64,000 nucleotides of DNA from Cryptomeria japonica (lineage: Eukaryota; Streptophyta; Pinopsida; Cupressales; Cupressaceae), in the NCBI RefSeq assembly GCF_030272615.1, contig NC_081408.1, positions 307,089,950 through 307,153,949 of the forward strand, in the 5' to 3' direction. A model generated the notes under the pieces. The model had not been told where the DNA came from. It searched no databases and was given only the letters and a program-made list of their open reading frames with translations. This document shows positions 35,163 through 45,516 of the stretch, in pieces (positions within the stretch are counted from its first letter, which is position 1; the number at the start of each line of letters is the position of its first letter). Both the position numbers and the translations under genes were made by a program.

Positions 35163-37108
35163 GTCCGCCCTCCCCAAAATTGCTTGTCCTCAAGCAACTG
35201 TAAGGCTGGATGCAGTAAAATCTCCTCATTTTCCCACGTAGCATCCTCTGCTGGTAAATTTTTCCATTTGATCAAGTATTCCTTGATCACCCTTCTCCTC
35301 AAAGAACGTTCCTTGAAATCAAGGATAGCTTCAGGAACCAAAACTAGCTCTCCCTCCTCATCAAGCGGGGGTAACTCAGATGAAGCAACAACGTTGTGTC
35401 CCAAAGCCTTCTTGAGGCGTGACACATGAAATACATTATGAATCCTGTTGCTTGCTCGTAATTCCAGCTCATATGCCACTTCTCCAATTCTCTTGCTGAC
35501 TCTAAAAGGCCCATAGAATCGTGGCTTCAATTTCTCAACCCCACTCTTCTTGAGAGTAGACTGTCTGTAGGGCTGGAGCCTCAAGTAAACCATGTCACCC
35601 ACCTCAAAGGTGCGCTCAATTCGTTGCTGATCAGCATACAACCTCTGCTGATTCTGTGCATGCTGGAGATTGTACCTCAGAATATCCTGACTTTGTTGCA
35701 TCATATCCTTCGCCTGAGGGGTTCTGCTATCACCAAATACTAAGTCAACAAAGCTAGGAGCTTCATAACCGTATAGTGCCATGAATGGTGACATCCGGAT
35801 TGACATGTGGTATGAGGAATCGTAGCAATACTCTCCCAGGTGAAGTCATCTCACCCATGCATTCTGCTGCTCCGAGACATAGTTTCTAAGATACCCTTCC
35901 AACCACTTATTCACTATCTCGGTTTGCCCATCAGTTTGTGGGTGATAACTTGTGCTTGGAATGAGCACAATATCAAATAATCTGAAGATCTCCTGCCAAA
36001 AGGCACTTAGGAACTTGTTGTCCCTATCACTCACAATGTTCTTTGGTAACCCATGCAATCTGAACACATCCCGAAAGAACACTTCGGCAACCTGAGCTGC
36101 TGTAAAAGAGCTGGTGATGGAGAAAAAATGACCAAACTTAGTTAGCCTATCTACCACCACATAAATACTATCCTTCCCTTGAGCTTGTGGCAACCCAGTG
36201 ATGAAGTCCATGGAAATACTTTCCCATTTTTGACCAGGAATAGGCAAGGGTTGTAACAAACCAACTGGCAGAGTGTGCTCATCTTTGTTTCTCTGACATG
36301 TATGACACTCCTTAATGTACTTCAAAACATCATTTTTAAGTCCCTTCCAAGAAAATCTCTCTCGGATCTGCTTGTATGTTTTGAAGTAACCTTGGTGATC
36401 AGCGAGGGGAATGTCATGGAAAGTCTTCAAAATCTTCTCTTTTAGCTTAGATTCAACCCCTATGAAGATCCTTCCTTTGTACAGTATCAACCCCTCAGCC
36501 AATTTGTACCTTTCATCATGAAAAGTGCCTTCTATAATGTTGGTTGTAAACTGATTTTTGGCATAATCAACAATCAACAACTCCCTCCAATCAACAGTAA
36601 GCTCGCATAGTGAGCTTAAATGGGGCCTTTTGGATAAGGCATTAGCCACAACATTGTTTTTTCCCTTAACATACTCAATATCGAAATTGTAAGCTTGCAG
36701 CTTACTAACCCACTTCTGTTGTCTTTCATTCAAATCCTTCTGATGAATGAAATGTTTAAGACTATTATGATCAGTCTTAACAATGAACTTACTCCCCACC
36801 AGATACTGCTTGAACTTCGCAAGGGCATGCATTATGGCAAGCATTTCCTTGTCATAAATCGAATATAGCCTTTCAGGTCCTCTCAACTTCCTGCTCTCGA
36901 AGACTATAGGATGCTTATGCTGCATGAGGACTGCACCAACACCTTCTTCAGATGCATCACACTGCAGCTCAAAAGGTTTGGTGAAATCAAGCAAAGCCAA
37001 AACATGGTAGGAACTCATGATCCCCTTAAATCGCCCAAACACTGTCTGTGCCTTTTCGGACCATTCAAAAGCTCCTTTCTTTGTAAGATCTATGAGGGGG
37101 GTAGCCAA
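35141..37108 (-). pseudogene. chromovirus RNase H, integrase and chromodomain
   Basis: One minus frame holds RNase H (QCDASEEGVG at its start, then SRKLRGPE, KTDHNSL). It continues with the integrase zinc-binding end (CHTCQRNK) and the integrase core: SMDFITGL, SDRDNKF and HPQTDGQTEIVN give the D, D, E residues. The C-terminal domain (VGDMVYLRLQPYRQ) and a chromodomain (YLIKWKNLPAEDATWE) near the end follow. A TGA at 35846-35848 interrupts the frame inside integrase. Another TGA at 37133-37135 lies just upstream in the RT-RNase H connection. These domains remove template RNA, join cDNA to the host genome and target it to chromatin. The frame's end overlaps the polypurine tract and about 20 bases of the LTR. 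Confidence 0.92.
35163..35179 (-). promoter_or_regulatory. polypurine tract
   Basis: TTTTGGGGAGGGCGGAC on the minus strand abuts the 3' LTR start. It is the expected second-strand primer. Confidence 0.85.
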
Positions 37109-37208
37109 CCGAGAATATCCCTTCAGAAACCTTCAATAAAAACCACACATACCCAAAAATCCCTTCAAATGTGTTATGTTTTCCAGAGGAGGCCAATCAA
37201 TGATGGCT

Positions 37209-37820
37209 CTAATCTTTTTCAGGGTCCACCTTCACACCACCTGCACTGATAATGTGACCAAGGTAGAGCAACTCTTCCATTCCAAACTCACATTTGGACT
37301 CCTTGGCAAACAGGGATTCGGATTCTAGTATGCTTAGCACCTCATCCAAGTGTTGTAAATGCTCCTTCCAAGATTTGTTGAATATGAGTATGTCATCAAA
37401 GAATATCAAAACAAACTTCCTTAGCTGTTCTTGGAAGATTTTGTTCATACACGACTGAAATGTAGCGGGTGCATTAGTCAAGTCAAAGGGCATGACTAGG
37501 AACTCAAAATGCCCAAAGTGGCATCTGAAAGCGGTCTTCTCCACATCTGAAGCTCTCATTCTAATCTGATGATACCCCAACCTGAGGTCAATCTTAGAGA
37601 ACACTGCACCATGTAGCTCGTCAATGAGCTCATCAATTCTCGGGATAGGATACCGATTCTTGATAGTTTTCTAATTCAAGGCTCTGTAATCCACGCACAT
37701 GCGCATAGTCCCATCCTTCTTTCTCACCAAAACAATAGCCGAAGCAAATGGGCTTTTGCTAGGCCGTATGTAACCCATGTCAAGCAATTCCTGGATTGCT
37801 TTCTCAATCTCATCCTTCTG
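37209..37820 (-). pseudogene. chromovirus reverse transcriptase, disrupted
   Basis: The RT palm is recognisable from the PSKSPFASAIVLVRKKDG and MRMCVDYRALN blocks through [14 protein letters not shown]. The active-site variant is FFDDILIF (about 37391-37411), where the usual residue before DD is tyrosine or isoleucine plus aspartate. A frameshift near 37826 separates it from gag-protease, TAG at 37671-37673 interrupts it, and a second frameshift near 37212 breaks the connection to RNase H. It would copy the element RNA into DNA, but this copy cannot make a continuous enzyme. Confidence 0.9.
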
Positions 37821-39969
37821 CTTCTTTAGGATACCGATAAGGAGTAGTCATAACTGGCTTAGCTCCTTCTTCAAGCTCAATGATGTGTTCATCACCTCTT
37901 TCAGGGGGTCTGCCAGGAGGTGGGTTTTCAAACACCATACTTCTCTTGGTTATCAAGGCTTGAATGTCTTCAGGATAATTCCGATTTTCTTTTTGTGGTT
38001 CTGAGGGCATGACCATGACCTTACTTCTATCTGTGATCATTGCTTGAGTGTCTGTGGAATAGTTGCCCTTATCTACCAATGGATTTGAAGGCATTATCAA
38101 ACACTCTGTTGCCCACTCCACCTGATTATGGCGGATCAGCCTTTCCATCCTTTTCAAAGATACAACTTTAAGTCCACCATGTGACATTCTTCTCAATACT
38201 ACCTTCTTCCCCTCAGATATGAATTTCAACTCCATGGTTTGCAAATTTAGTGTGATCTCACCAAGAGATCTCAGCCATTGAATCTCGAGGACTGCATCAT
38301 CAGTCCCACCAATGCTAACCACAAAGAAATCATCTCTGATTTCATGGTTTCCCAACTTCAGAGACATGTTGAAAATCATCCGGTTGCAGGATATAGTGGA
38401 GCCATCTGCTACCATGACTTTGAAGCCCTCAATTTCCTCTGGCACTAGTCCTCTCTTAGCAACAATCCTTTCATCAATGAAGTTGTGTGTCGCTTCTGTG
38501 TCAATGAGAGCAATGACACAATGCTCTCCAATCACACCCCGAACTCTAAAGGACTCATTTTTGTGAATGCTCGAGAGTTGAGCAACCACTCTATCTTCTG
38601 ACCCAAATTCAGGCCCTTCAGGAGCCTCTTCATACTCGTTGTCCTCAACTTCAGTTTGTTGTTCTGAAATTTTAGAATCTGATCCATCCGCAGAATAGCA
38701 CTCCATCTGATGCAAATTGCCCTTTCCATGACACTTATGTCCTAGGGCCCAAGGTTCTCTGCAAGAATAACAAAGATTATTCTTCCAAAGCTCTTGACAG
38801 AGCTCATCATCCATTCGCGGAGGGAACCTCTTGGTTTGATTTGTGAACTTCTTCTTATCCTTTCTGAAAGAAAAAGGCTTGGACTGAATTTTATTCCTTG
38901 GGGCAGCCAACTCCATGCTTCGAGATTTCTTAATAGCTTCTGCCAAGGTGGGCGGATCAAATGCTTTAACCCAACCTTTCAAAGGTTCTTCAAGTCCTTC
39001 AGTGAAAAGGACAACTAACCGCTTCTCAGAGATGCTACTTACCATAACTGACAAATTTTGGAATTCAGTTACGTAAGTGTCCAACGAACCTTGCTGCTTG
39101 AGTTGTGCAAGTTCTCTAAATTTTACCTCTGGATCCTTGGTGTCGAATCTCTCAATCAGCTTGTTGGTGAAATTAGCATAGGTGGTGATCAAGTTATGAC
39201 CAAGGGTGACCAACCCATGGTACCACCATTCGTGGGCCACTCCATCCAAGTGCAAGGTAGCAAATTTGATGACATCTTCTTCCGGCATAGGCCTCAAGGA
39301 CAAGTAATTGTCCAACTTCTGCACCCATGCTCTAGTTGTGCTCTTAGCGCTTCCATCAAAGTGTGCTAAGGTCACTCTTCCAAGAGCTTGCTGATAATCT
39401 CTTGGGGCAGCAAACTTATAGTCATTCCTCCTTCCTCTCTTCATTTTCTGATTCATAAACTGATCCAGAGTTAGGATATCTCGGATCTCACCAAGGAGAG
39501 AAGCATACTCCATGTAGTTGTTTCTTATTTCATCAGTTGTAGGTATCTCTATTTCAGCTTGTTGTACTTCTCTTGGCAGAAATACAGGTTGTAGAGGTCT
39601 TGGGGTTGAACCTCCATTGTTGCTCCCGTTGTTACTCCCATTTCCATTGCCTACAGGAGCATTAGAAGTGTTGGCTTCCGGTCCATTGTTGGGTTGGTTA
39701 GGGTTCCCAACAACGTTCTGGTTAAGTTTGGCCAGCAGTAGAGACATCATGTCCATCATGGCATTGAATTGTCTCTCAGCCTTCTTATCAGGTGCCTCAT
39801 TTTGTTTTGTAGCCTTGTCTGCCATAGAATCCACTGAGTCTGAAGAATCTAAATCTTTCCCTTTGTTCCTCAGTACTTCTGAAAATGTGTCCTCTTCCGA
39901 CACTATCAGAATCTGAAACTGCAGTCTCTTATGTTCTCGGTTGTAGTATATGACGTCTCTATCACTCAT
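37810..39969 (-). CDS. chromovirus gag-protease, open frame
   Basis: A long open frame starts at the first ATG (39967-39969); an in-frame GTG lies six codons upstream. The N-terminal part is acidic and Gln-rich. A Gag core follows (W...LDNYLSLRPMPE, VAHEWWYHGL). A zinc knuckle, CYSCREPWALGHKC, falls at about 38727-38770. A retropepsin-like segment, ALIDTEATHNFID, falls at about 38485-38515. The expected protease motif is DTGA or DSGA; glutamate in place of the glycine should damage the active site. The frame ends just as RT begins because of a frameshift near 37826. The primer site lies about 50 bases upstream of the ATG. Gag would build the particle in the cytoplasm. Confidence 0.9.
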   Translation of the reverse strand: MSDRDVIYYNREHKRLQFQILIVSEEDTFSEVLRNKGKDLDSSDSVDSMADKATKQNEAPDKKAERQFNAMMDMMSLLLAKLNQNVVGNPNQPNNGPEANTSNAPVGNGNGSNNGSNNGGSTPRPLQPVFLPREVQQAEIEIPTTDEIRNNYMEYASLLGEIRDILTLDQFMNQKMKRGRRNDYKFAAPRDYQQALGRVTLAHFDGSAKSTTRAWVQKLDNYLSLRPMPEEDVIKFATLHLDGVAHEWWYHGLVTLGHNLITTYANFTNKLIERFDTKDPEVKFRELAQLKQQGSLDTYVTEFQNLSVMVSSISEKRLVVLFTEGLEEPLKGWVKAFDPPTLAEAIKKSRSMELAAPRNKIQSKPFSFRKDKKKFTNQTKRFPPRMDDELCQELWKNNLCYSCREPWALGHKCHGKGNLHQMECYSADGSDSKISEQQTEVEDNEYEEAPEGPEFGSEDRVVAQLSSIHKNESFRVRGVIGEHCVIALIDTEATHNFIDERIVAKRGLVPEEIEGFKVMVADGSTISCNRMIFNMSLKLGNHEIRDDFFVVSIGGTDDAVLEIQWLRSLGEITLNLQTMELKFISEGKKVVLRRMSHGGLKVVSLKRMERLIRHNQVEWATECLIMPSNPLVDKGNYSTDTQAMITDRSKVMVMPSEPQKENRNYPEDIQALITKRSMVFENPPPGRPPERGDEHIIELEEGAKPVMTTPYRYPKEAEG

Positions 39970-40015
39970 GGAGACTTCTGAACCCACTGAAACTCACAAG
40001 CTGGAAGGAAAACCA

Positions 40016-40027
40016 ACTCTGATACCA
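40016..40027 (-). promoter_or_regulatory. primer-binding site, initiator-Met tRNA
   Basis: TGGTATCAGAG on the minus strand lies one base inside the 5' LTR. It is complementary to the 3' end of plant initiator methionine tRNA, as usual for chromoviruses. Confidence 0.9.
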
Positions 40028-40028
40028 T

Positions 40029-41888
40029 TGTAATATCCCAGTTATTTTTTTTTTGTTTTAGGCCAATAATAATCATCCACAAATAGATAACCCGTTAAGG
40101 TTAGAAAGCATAAACTGAAAACTTGCTAAAAAATGCAACCCTTCCACTTTCTGATCACCAAGTGCCCAATGTGGGAAGGTGAGAGCATATGGTGAATAGG
40201 GGATTGTTAGATTTCAAATCTACTGAAAGATGAAGTGGAATACAATACCGGACGGCAAGCCAGCCCCTTCCGCTTATCCAACGGGAATGCAAGAAACTTG
40301 GAGGTGAACCAACCAAGAGAAACACACAAAGGCACAAATCACTCGACCGCGATATTTCAGCGGGAGGACTGAAATTACAAACAAACTCAACTTAACCGCT
40401 TATGCAGCGGGAGGACTGAATTACAATTCAATTGAAATAAGCGGCAAGCCAGCCTCTTCCACTTTTCAGCGGGATGAGATTACAAGCCAAAATTGGTTAG
40501 TAGTACTACTACTTAACCTTACAATAATCAAGATAGTGAGAGAAGAAGAGTAATGCTGAACATCCAAATAATAAGCATGAAATTTCTGCTAACATCAAAA
40601 TCTGCAGGCTGGAAATGCAAAACCAGCAACCTATGGATTCACTAAAACGCTCATAACTCTCTCATTACTCACCCAATTCACCAAAATCAGAACTAAACTA
40701 AAGCTACACCAGCCACAATGAAAACAAACCCAAAGGAAGCTATCAAAACACCCATATTTATTTTGCACGCTTCCCAATGCACTCGCTAAACCCAACGCCT
40801 AACCTGGGAAGTTCGATTTTCGTTATAAAATTCCACACTAAACATAATATGCTAAAAACTTACAAGATGCATCGCCAGTGGTAGGAAAGATGGATGAGCC
40901 GGTACCCAGAATGATGGAATCGCCTGGCCAAGAGGTATGAGCAAAATACACTTTCAGCAATTCCGTGACCAGCAACCAAAAAACACTCCACAATTTGCAA
41001 CTCACTCACCAACAGCACTAGAAATACATGGACACAGCTAGGTACTATCTTGCAAGTACGAAACTGAGACTTAGCTACGAAGCCAGACTTCGAAGCTCAA
41101 ATTTTCAATCGTCAATTCGGCAACATAACGATGCAAATTCATATGATAACAAAAAAGGGAGCCCAAGGCTCTTATTTATAACCTCCAACACCACCAAATC
41201 CAAATGCAAATGCTCACAAATGTGCCCAAATCCACTTTTTCCATTTGCATTTCATTTACCAAGTAGACCCAAGGATGGCGTCCAAGCCATAAGCCAAAAT
41301 TCACGCCAAGTAAGCATAAAATTACGATTTTGACTTAGCAAAATATTTTTGGTGAATGAAATAATATCTCCCAATATAAAATGGCGCCCCTTTCTAGACA
41401 TAATAAATCGCCTAGCACTTAGGAGACATTATGCGCAATTTCCATAGTCATTAATCAGTAGCAAAAATAATCAAATTAATTAAATATTAAACCTTAGGAT
41501 AAGGAAATAATATTTAATTATATCACTTATGACTCCAATACTGATTATTGCCAAAACCAGGATGAAGCTGAGCCAGAAAGACCACTGAACTGTTGCAGGA
41601 TCATGACAGTGTCCACTGCCAAAAATAGAAATACGCCATACTGCCACTTACTGAAAATAGTAAGTCATGAACTACTGCTCCGAAAAGCATGATCTTCGCA
41701 CCCAGTGACAGAGCATGGAGAGCTCAGTAGGACAGTATCACCAAAATGGCCAACCCCTGACTTACTAAAAATAGTAAGTTCTCGCCTCATCAATGCTTGA
41801 CCCTCATTCTTCATTCCACCTAGCCTACGGGTCTCAAGAATAGGCTAATGGACCACCGGAAAGACATCAACGAAAAGGGGACATTACA
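40029..41888 (-). repeat. chromovirus 5' LTR
   Basis: 1860 bp with the same termini as the 3' LTR. It would contain the element promoter. Palindromes of the ACTTACTAAAAATAGTAAGT type lie at about 41647-41665 and 41760-41779. Short frames inside (such as 40155-40337, mirrored at 33411-33593) are duplicated because the LTR is duplicated and are not genes. Confidence 0.95.
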
Positions 41889-42357
41889 CTTCTCCATGTG
41901 TTGCTGAGCCTCTACAAATTGCTCCTCCAGATTTGGAGGAGGGTTCCATTGATGATGGGGGCTGATGTCTTAGTTTTGCTTGCTCCTCCTGAGGAAGGTT
42001 CTAGTGATTGGTTTCTCTGTCTGGTTTAGATGTTGGTCTTTCAGGCAGTTTTGATGTTGATATATTTCCCTCTTTCTTGAGGCTCTTTGGTTGCACTATT
42101 TTGTGTAAGAGAGGGTTTTTGGCATCTTTGATTCTTGATGGCATATTTGGCTTCCTTGTATATACCCCAATTTTGTTATGCTTGGGGTTCTCTTCAGTTT
42201 TCATTACGTTGTTTACAACCTGGGGGTGGCGGGTGGTTCTCTGATATTTTGTTTGGGATTATCCTTCTTGGATGGGACTCTATCTTTTAGTAAACAACTC
42301 TGTAATATATATATATTTCAATGGCTCCGTCCACTTTTATCAAAAAAAAAAAAAAGA
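41889..42357 (+). mobile_element. LINE-like unit, 3' part with poly(A)
   Basis: It continues the unit cut at 33282. It ends in a T/G-rich untranslated stretch, a TA repeat (about 42303-42316) and an A-run near 42343-42357. Removing the chromovirus and one CTTCT joins the halves. No target duplication was recognised around the whole unit. Confidence 0.6.
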
Positions 42358-42479
42358 CCACTAAAAAGAAAAATGAAAGACAAAAAATTACCCAAAATAC
42401 AAAGCACATAACAAAAGAAGAAAAATGTAACTAAAATAAAAGAAAGAGGAAACAAAACACAAAAAAATGAAAACAAATC

Positions 42480-42529
42480 ATATGCATATACATATACAAA
42501 TACACATACACATACACATACATACATAG

Positions 42530-42570
<41 letters not shown>

Positions 42571-42600
42571 TATATATGTATAGATATATGTATTCATAAA
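42480..42600. repeat. microsatellite (CATACA)n / (TG)n
   Basis: A CATACA-like run changes into TATATA and then about thirteen TG units near 42539-42566, followed by more TATG repeats. Confidence 0.9.
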
Positions 42601-42604
42601 TAAA

Positions 42605-42713
42605 AATTATTTATGAACTTGCATCTATGACCTCCTTCACTAGAAGCTAGATATTCTACACATTGAAACCCACTCGACCACATCAACTCCTATAATGGTC
42701 TTAGCATATTAAG
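42605..42713 (-). pseudogene. hAT-2 fragment, left of hAT-1
   Basis: When hAT-1 and one GTTGAGAC are removed, this sequence joins 48424 onward. The minus-strand reading crosses the junction as a weakly hAT-like segment (W, a few residues, then YAKTIIG). The rest of the hAT-2 C-terminal half is missing, and the left edge is undefined. Confidence 0.4.
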
Positions 42714-42721
42714 GTTGAGAC
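42714..42721. repeat. hAT-1 TSD, left copy
   Basis: GTTGAGAC, identical to 48416-48423. The 8-bp length is diagnostic of the hAT superfamily. Confidence 0.92.
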
Positions 42722-43293
42722 CATAGTTGGAAAACTTGGACTCAGCAAAAACTCAACAAACCCAAAAAAATCGACTCAACAAAAACCTGACAACTTAAAA
42801 AATTGCTTAAATTTCATTAGAAACACTTTTGTTCTGAAAAATTTAATGACAAGATGCATCCAATGAGTTCATTAATGAGTATAGAAGTATTTTCTATTAA
42901 ATTTGATCGGTTTGAATGCAAATTGAGTACAAAATCACATCCTCATGGAATCCTAATGGTTGATAGCCTGATACAATAGATAGCTGAAATAATGAAAATA
43001 ATAAAACTAAAATTAAATACAACATTTTACATGTTCCTCTTCCCTGATCTACTGAAAACTAGGGGAGAGGTAGAACTAGAGGGTCTTGTCCTTGGAGTCT
43101 ATTGTGGCTCCTCGCTTGGTAAGAAAGGCAATGACTCCACCTCTATCCTGGTAGTAGATATCAATGGCAATGATTCCTCAACCTCGTCAATGTCATCCAA
43201 TCCTACATCTCCATATGTACCCACCTCCTCCAATGCCTACTTATCAAAATCAAGAATCTCATCTTCAATAAACAATGGAGGCTGCTCATCCCA

Positions 43294-43567
43294 TCATGTC
43301 CAATCATTGTAAGGATCTATCACATCCAAATCAATGGGATCATCTGATTTGTCCTCTACCCTTCTTGTGCGCAGCTGAAGATTGTATTGGACAAAGACAA
43401 GGTCATTGAGGCGTTTTTGAGCTAATTTGTTCCTCTTCTTCACATGGATGGCCTCAAATAAGCTCCAATTGCGCTCACAACTAGATGCACTACAAGGTTG
43501 GCACAAAATGCAGAGGACTAACCTTTGGAAGTTTGGGTATTGGTGCCCCAATTTGTCCTTCAAGACT
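43294..43567 (-). pseudogene. hAT-1 transposase exon 4 (hATC)
   Basis: It starts after TTTTGTAG and ends with TGA-terminated ...DPYNDWT. It contains PCSASSCERNWSLFEAIH and NKLAQKRLNDLVFVQYNL, the hATC dimerisation domain. The exon itself is open. The preceding intron is 43568-43691, with GT at the 43691 side and AG at the 43568 side. It is listed as a pseudogene only because upstream exons are broken. Confidence 0.88.
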
Positions 43568-43691
43568 CTACAAAATAAAATATTGAAGAGTTAGAAAGCA
43601 AAGTAAAAACATATTTTATCAAACTATCAATAGTTGTAAATTTGAAATTTGTAACTTGTAAAATGCATGTGAAAGACTTCAAATTTTATAC

Positions 43692-44100
43692 CTAGTGTCT
43701 GAGTGGTTCTTCCTTGGATAGCTAGCTCAAAAGAAAAGAGCCTACGCCTTCCTTCCCTATAACTTTTCAATTCTTGAACAACGAGGTTTCTCACCTCAAC
43801 CTGGAGTATCATCCTCAAAATGCATGTTGTGATGCCCTTCATAATGTCTCCATTAGGATTTGAAAAGGTATTTGAATAGAAAAATTGAGGGTCGAAGTAC
43901 CCTACTGCATGGATGTGTTGGTAGAGTTGATCATTCCACCTCCTATCAATAATCTCCCATATGGGATCAAATTTGAGACTGTCCCCCTTCTAATAATATT
44001 TGATGGACTCTTTGGCCCTATCAATGGCCTCATAAATATAACCCATTGGGTTTTGGTCCCCATCTACCAAACAAATAACTCCAACCAAGTGCTCCAACAC
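43692..44100 (-). pseudogene. hAT-1 transposase exon 3
   Basis: It begins after an AATTGTAG acceptor and ends at a CTAG-GTATAAA donor. It includes GDQNPMGYIYEAIDRAKES, DPIWEIIDRRWNDQLYQ and HAVGYFDPQFFY, conserved in the central-to-C-terminal part of DUF659-hATC transposases. At least one in-frame stop is present near the middle of the first block. Confidence 0.82.
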
Positions 44101-44210
44101 CTACAATTTACAAATACAAAAAGATTAAAGTAACAAATTTATAATTAAAGACTTGAATTTAAAAAAATAAATTATTCAATTTGAATTTAAATTCAAAGTT
44201 TTGAAGTTAC

Positions 44211-44898
44211 CTTCACTATCCATGTAGCTCTTTGTGCAGAAAAGTTGTCAAAGGCTCTGCTTGCAACCCTCTCTACTTCAAGCTTCTTTGAATAAGATGA
44301 GTCTAGCCATGCTTGATTCACAAACATTTGTTTCAAAATAGTCAATGAACCAATAATGCTTTGCAACGTTAGCAAACCCATTGCAAACCTTGTGACAACC
44401 GATCTTACCAACTCTTTCCCTTAGGTGTGATCTCTCATCAAATTAAGAACCCAAGGGTAATTGTAAATAAATTTTGTGTTGCTCATTGCATCATTTACAA
44501 CCGATGTCACCCAATCAAGTTTGCCTATGTCCTCCAAAATAAGGTCAATGCAATGTGCTACACAAGGTGACCAAAAAAGTGTCCAATGCTTGTTTTGGAG
44601 CCAAGACGCAACATTTGTTCTTGCAATATTAGTTATAATTTGCACCACATTTCTATGCCCAGCTCCATGACAACTTCATCAACATTAGAGAGAATGTTTC
44701 CATATTTTTTACTTTTTTGGAGGCATCTACCGAGTTCAAAAAAAACTTCCATCTTTTGAAGTTATCCAAAAATTAAGAATTGTGTAGTTTTTACCATTTG
44801 TCCACCAATCTGAAAGAATAGTGCAGTCATATTTTTTCCATTCCTTCTTTTGTTCTTCCACTACCAACCTTGCCCTTTCAATTGCATTAATGAGAAAC
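44211..44898 (-). pseudogene. hAT-1 transposase exon 2 (DUF659)
   Basis: It runs from a CTTGTAG acceptor (44899 side) to an AAG-GTAACT donor (44210 side). It holds KKEWKKYDCTILSDWWT, SVDASKKVKN, NVVQIITNIA, LFWSPCVAHCIDLILEDIGK and ELVRSVVTRFA. These make up the DUF659 domain and the start of the catalytic region of plant hAT transposases. The usual SDGW reads SDWW. Frameshifts lie near 44665 and 44735, and a TAA is at 44421-44423. Confidence 0.87.
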
Positions 44899-45066
44899 CT
44901 ACAAGTACAAAGTGAAATTAAGTACATAAATTTGATTTTTAAACAAAAAATAGCCAAAATTCAATATAAATTATTGTAAATTAAAGAACATAAACTTAGC
45001 ATAAAATCCAACATAAATTACTATAAGTATAAATTGGCATTAAATTGAAATTAATTGATCTCCTAC

Positions 45067-45516
45067 TCAAGTCTTTGCAAGAAAGCGCCTTGTAGCCTTT
45101 TCCTACAAATCTCAATGCAATTACAAAATTGTCTCAATAAGGACTACTCGCCACATTGAAAGGAATGTTGTTGAAGAACCAAAATCAATGCATGCTATAT
45201 TTGTGTTCATGCACCTCCATATTCCACCCAATAGCATAAAATGATAGTTGTGCTCCAGGTGTGTTTTTGGGCACGAAAAAACTGTGGCATGCATGTCGGT
45301 GTAGGTGTAGGTGTTGTTACTGGCACTCTACTTGAAGTAGATGTAGTGGAGGTGGATTTGCCTTGGATGCGTGGACCATAAAGAAAGCCACTATGCATTG
45401 GCATGTCATATCTTCATCTGATTTTGGTTGGACTTGAGCACCATGACCACCAGTTGTGGATCTTGCTATGGTTTCCCTTGTCCTCTCCTTTTGCAATTTT
45501 TTTCTCTTTTGTGGGC
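45067..45516 (-). pseudogene. hAT-1 transposase exon 1, 3' part
   Basis: It contains a basic linker, a Ser/Thr/Pro-rich stretch and FWFFNNIPFNVASSPY, typical of the segment before DUF659. It joins the BED finger exon part at 47425 once the solo LTR and one TGGGC are removed; the reading resumes KREKKLQKERTRE without loss. The donor is TTGA-GTAGGAG and the intron is 44899-45066. Confidence 0.82.

Larger units (their letters stand above)
33283..41888 (-). mobile_element. complete Ty3/Gypsy chromovirus
   Basis: An 8.6-kb element with long LTRs at each end, perfect TSD CTTCT, an initiator-Met tRNA primer site, a polypurine tract and the order gag, protease, RT, RNase H, integrase, chromodomain on the minus strand. 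The order and the C-terminal chromodomain identify a plant chromovirus. The LTRs look nearly identical apart from two indels, so the insertion is recent. The coding region nonetheless carries at least five disabling changes, so this copy is not autonomous. It sits inside the LINE-like unit at 32945-42357. Confidence 0.95.

Noticed and set aside
39058-39916. Plus-strand frames (103 and 132 residues) opposite chromovirus gag
   Set aside because: Shadows of the long minus-strand gag-protease frame.
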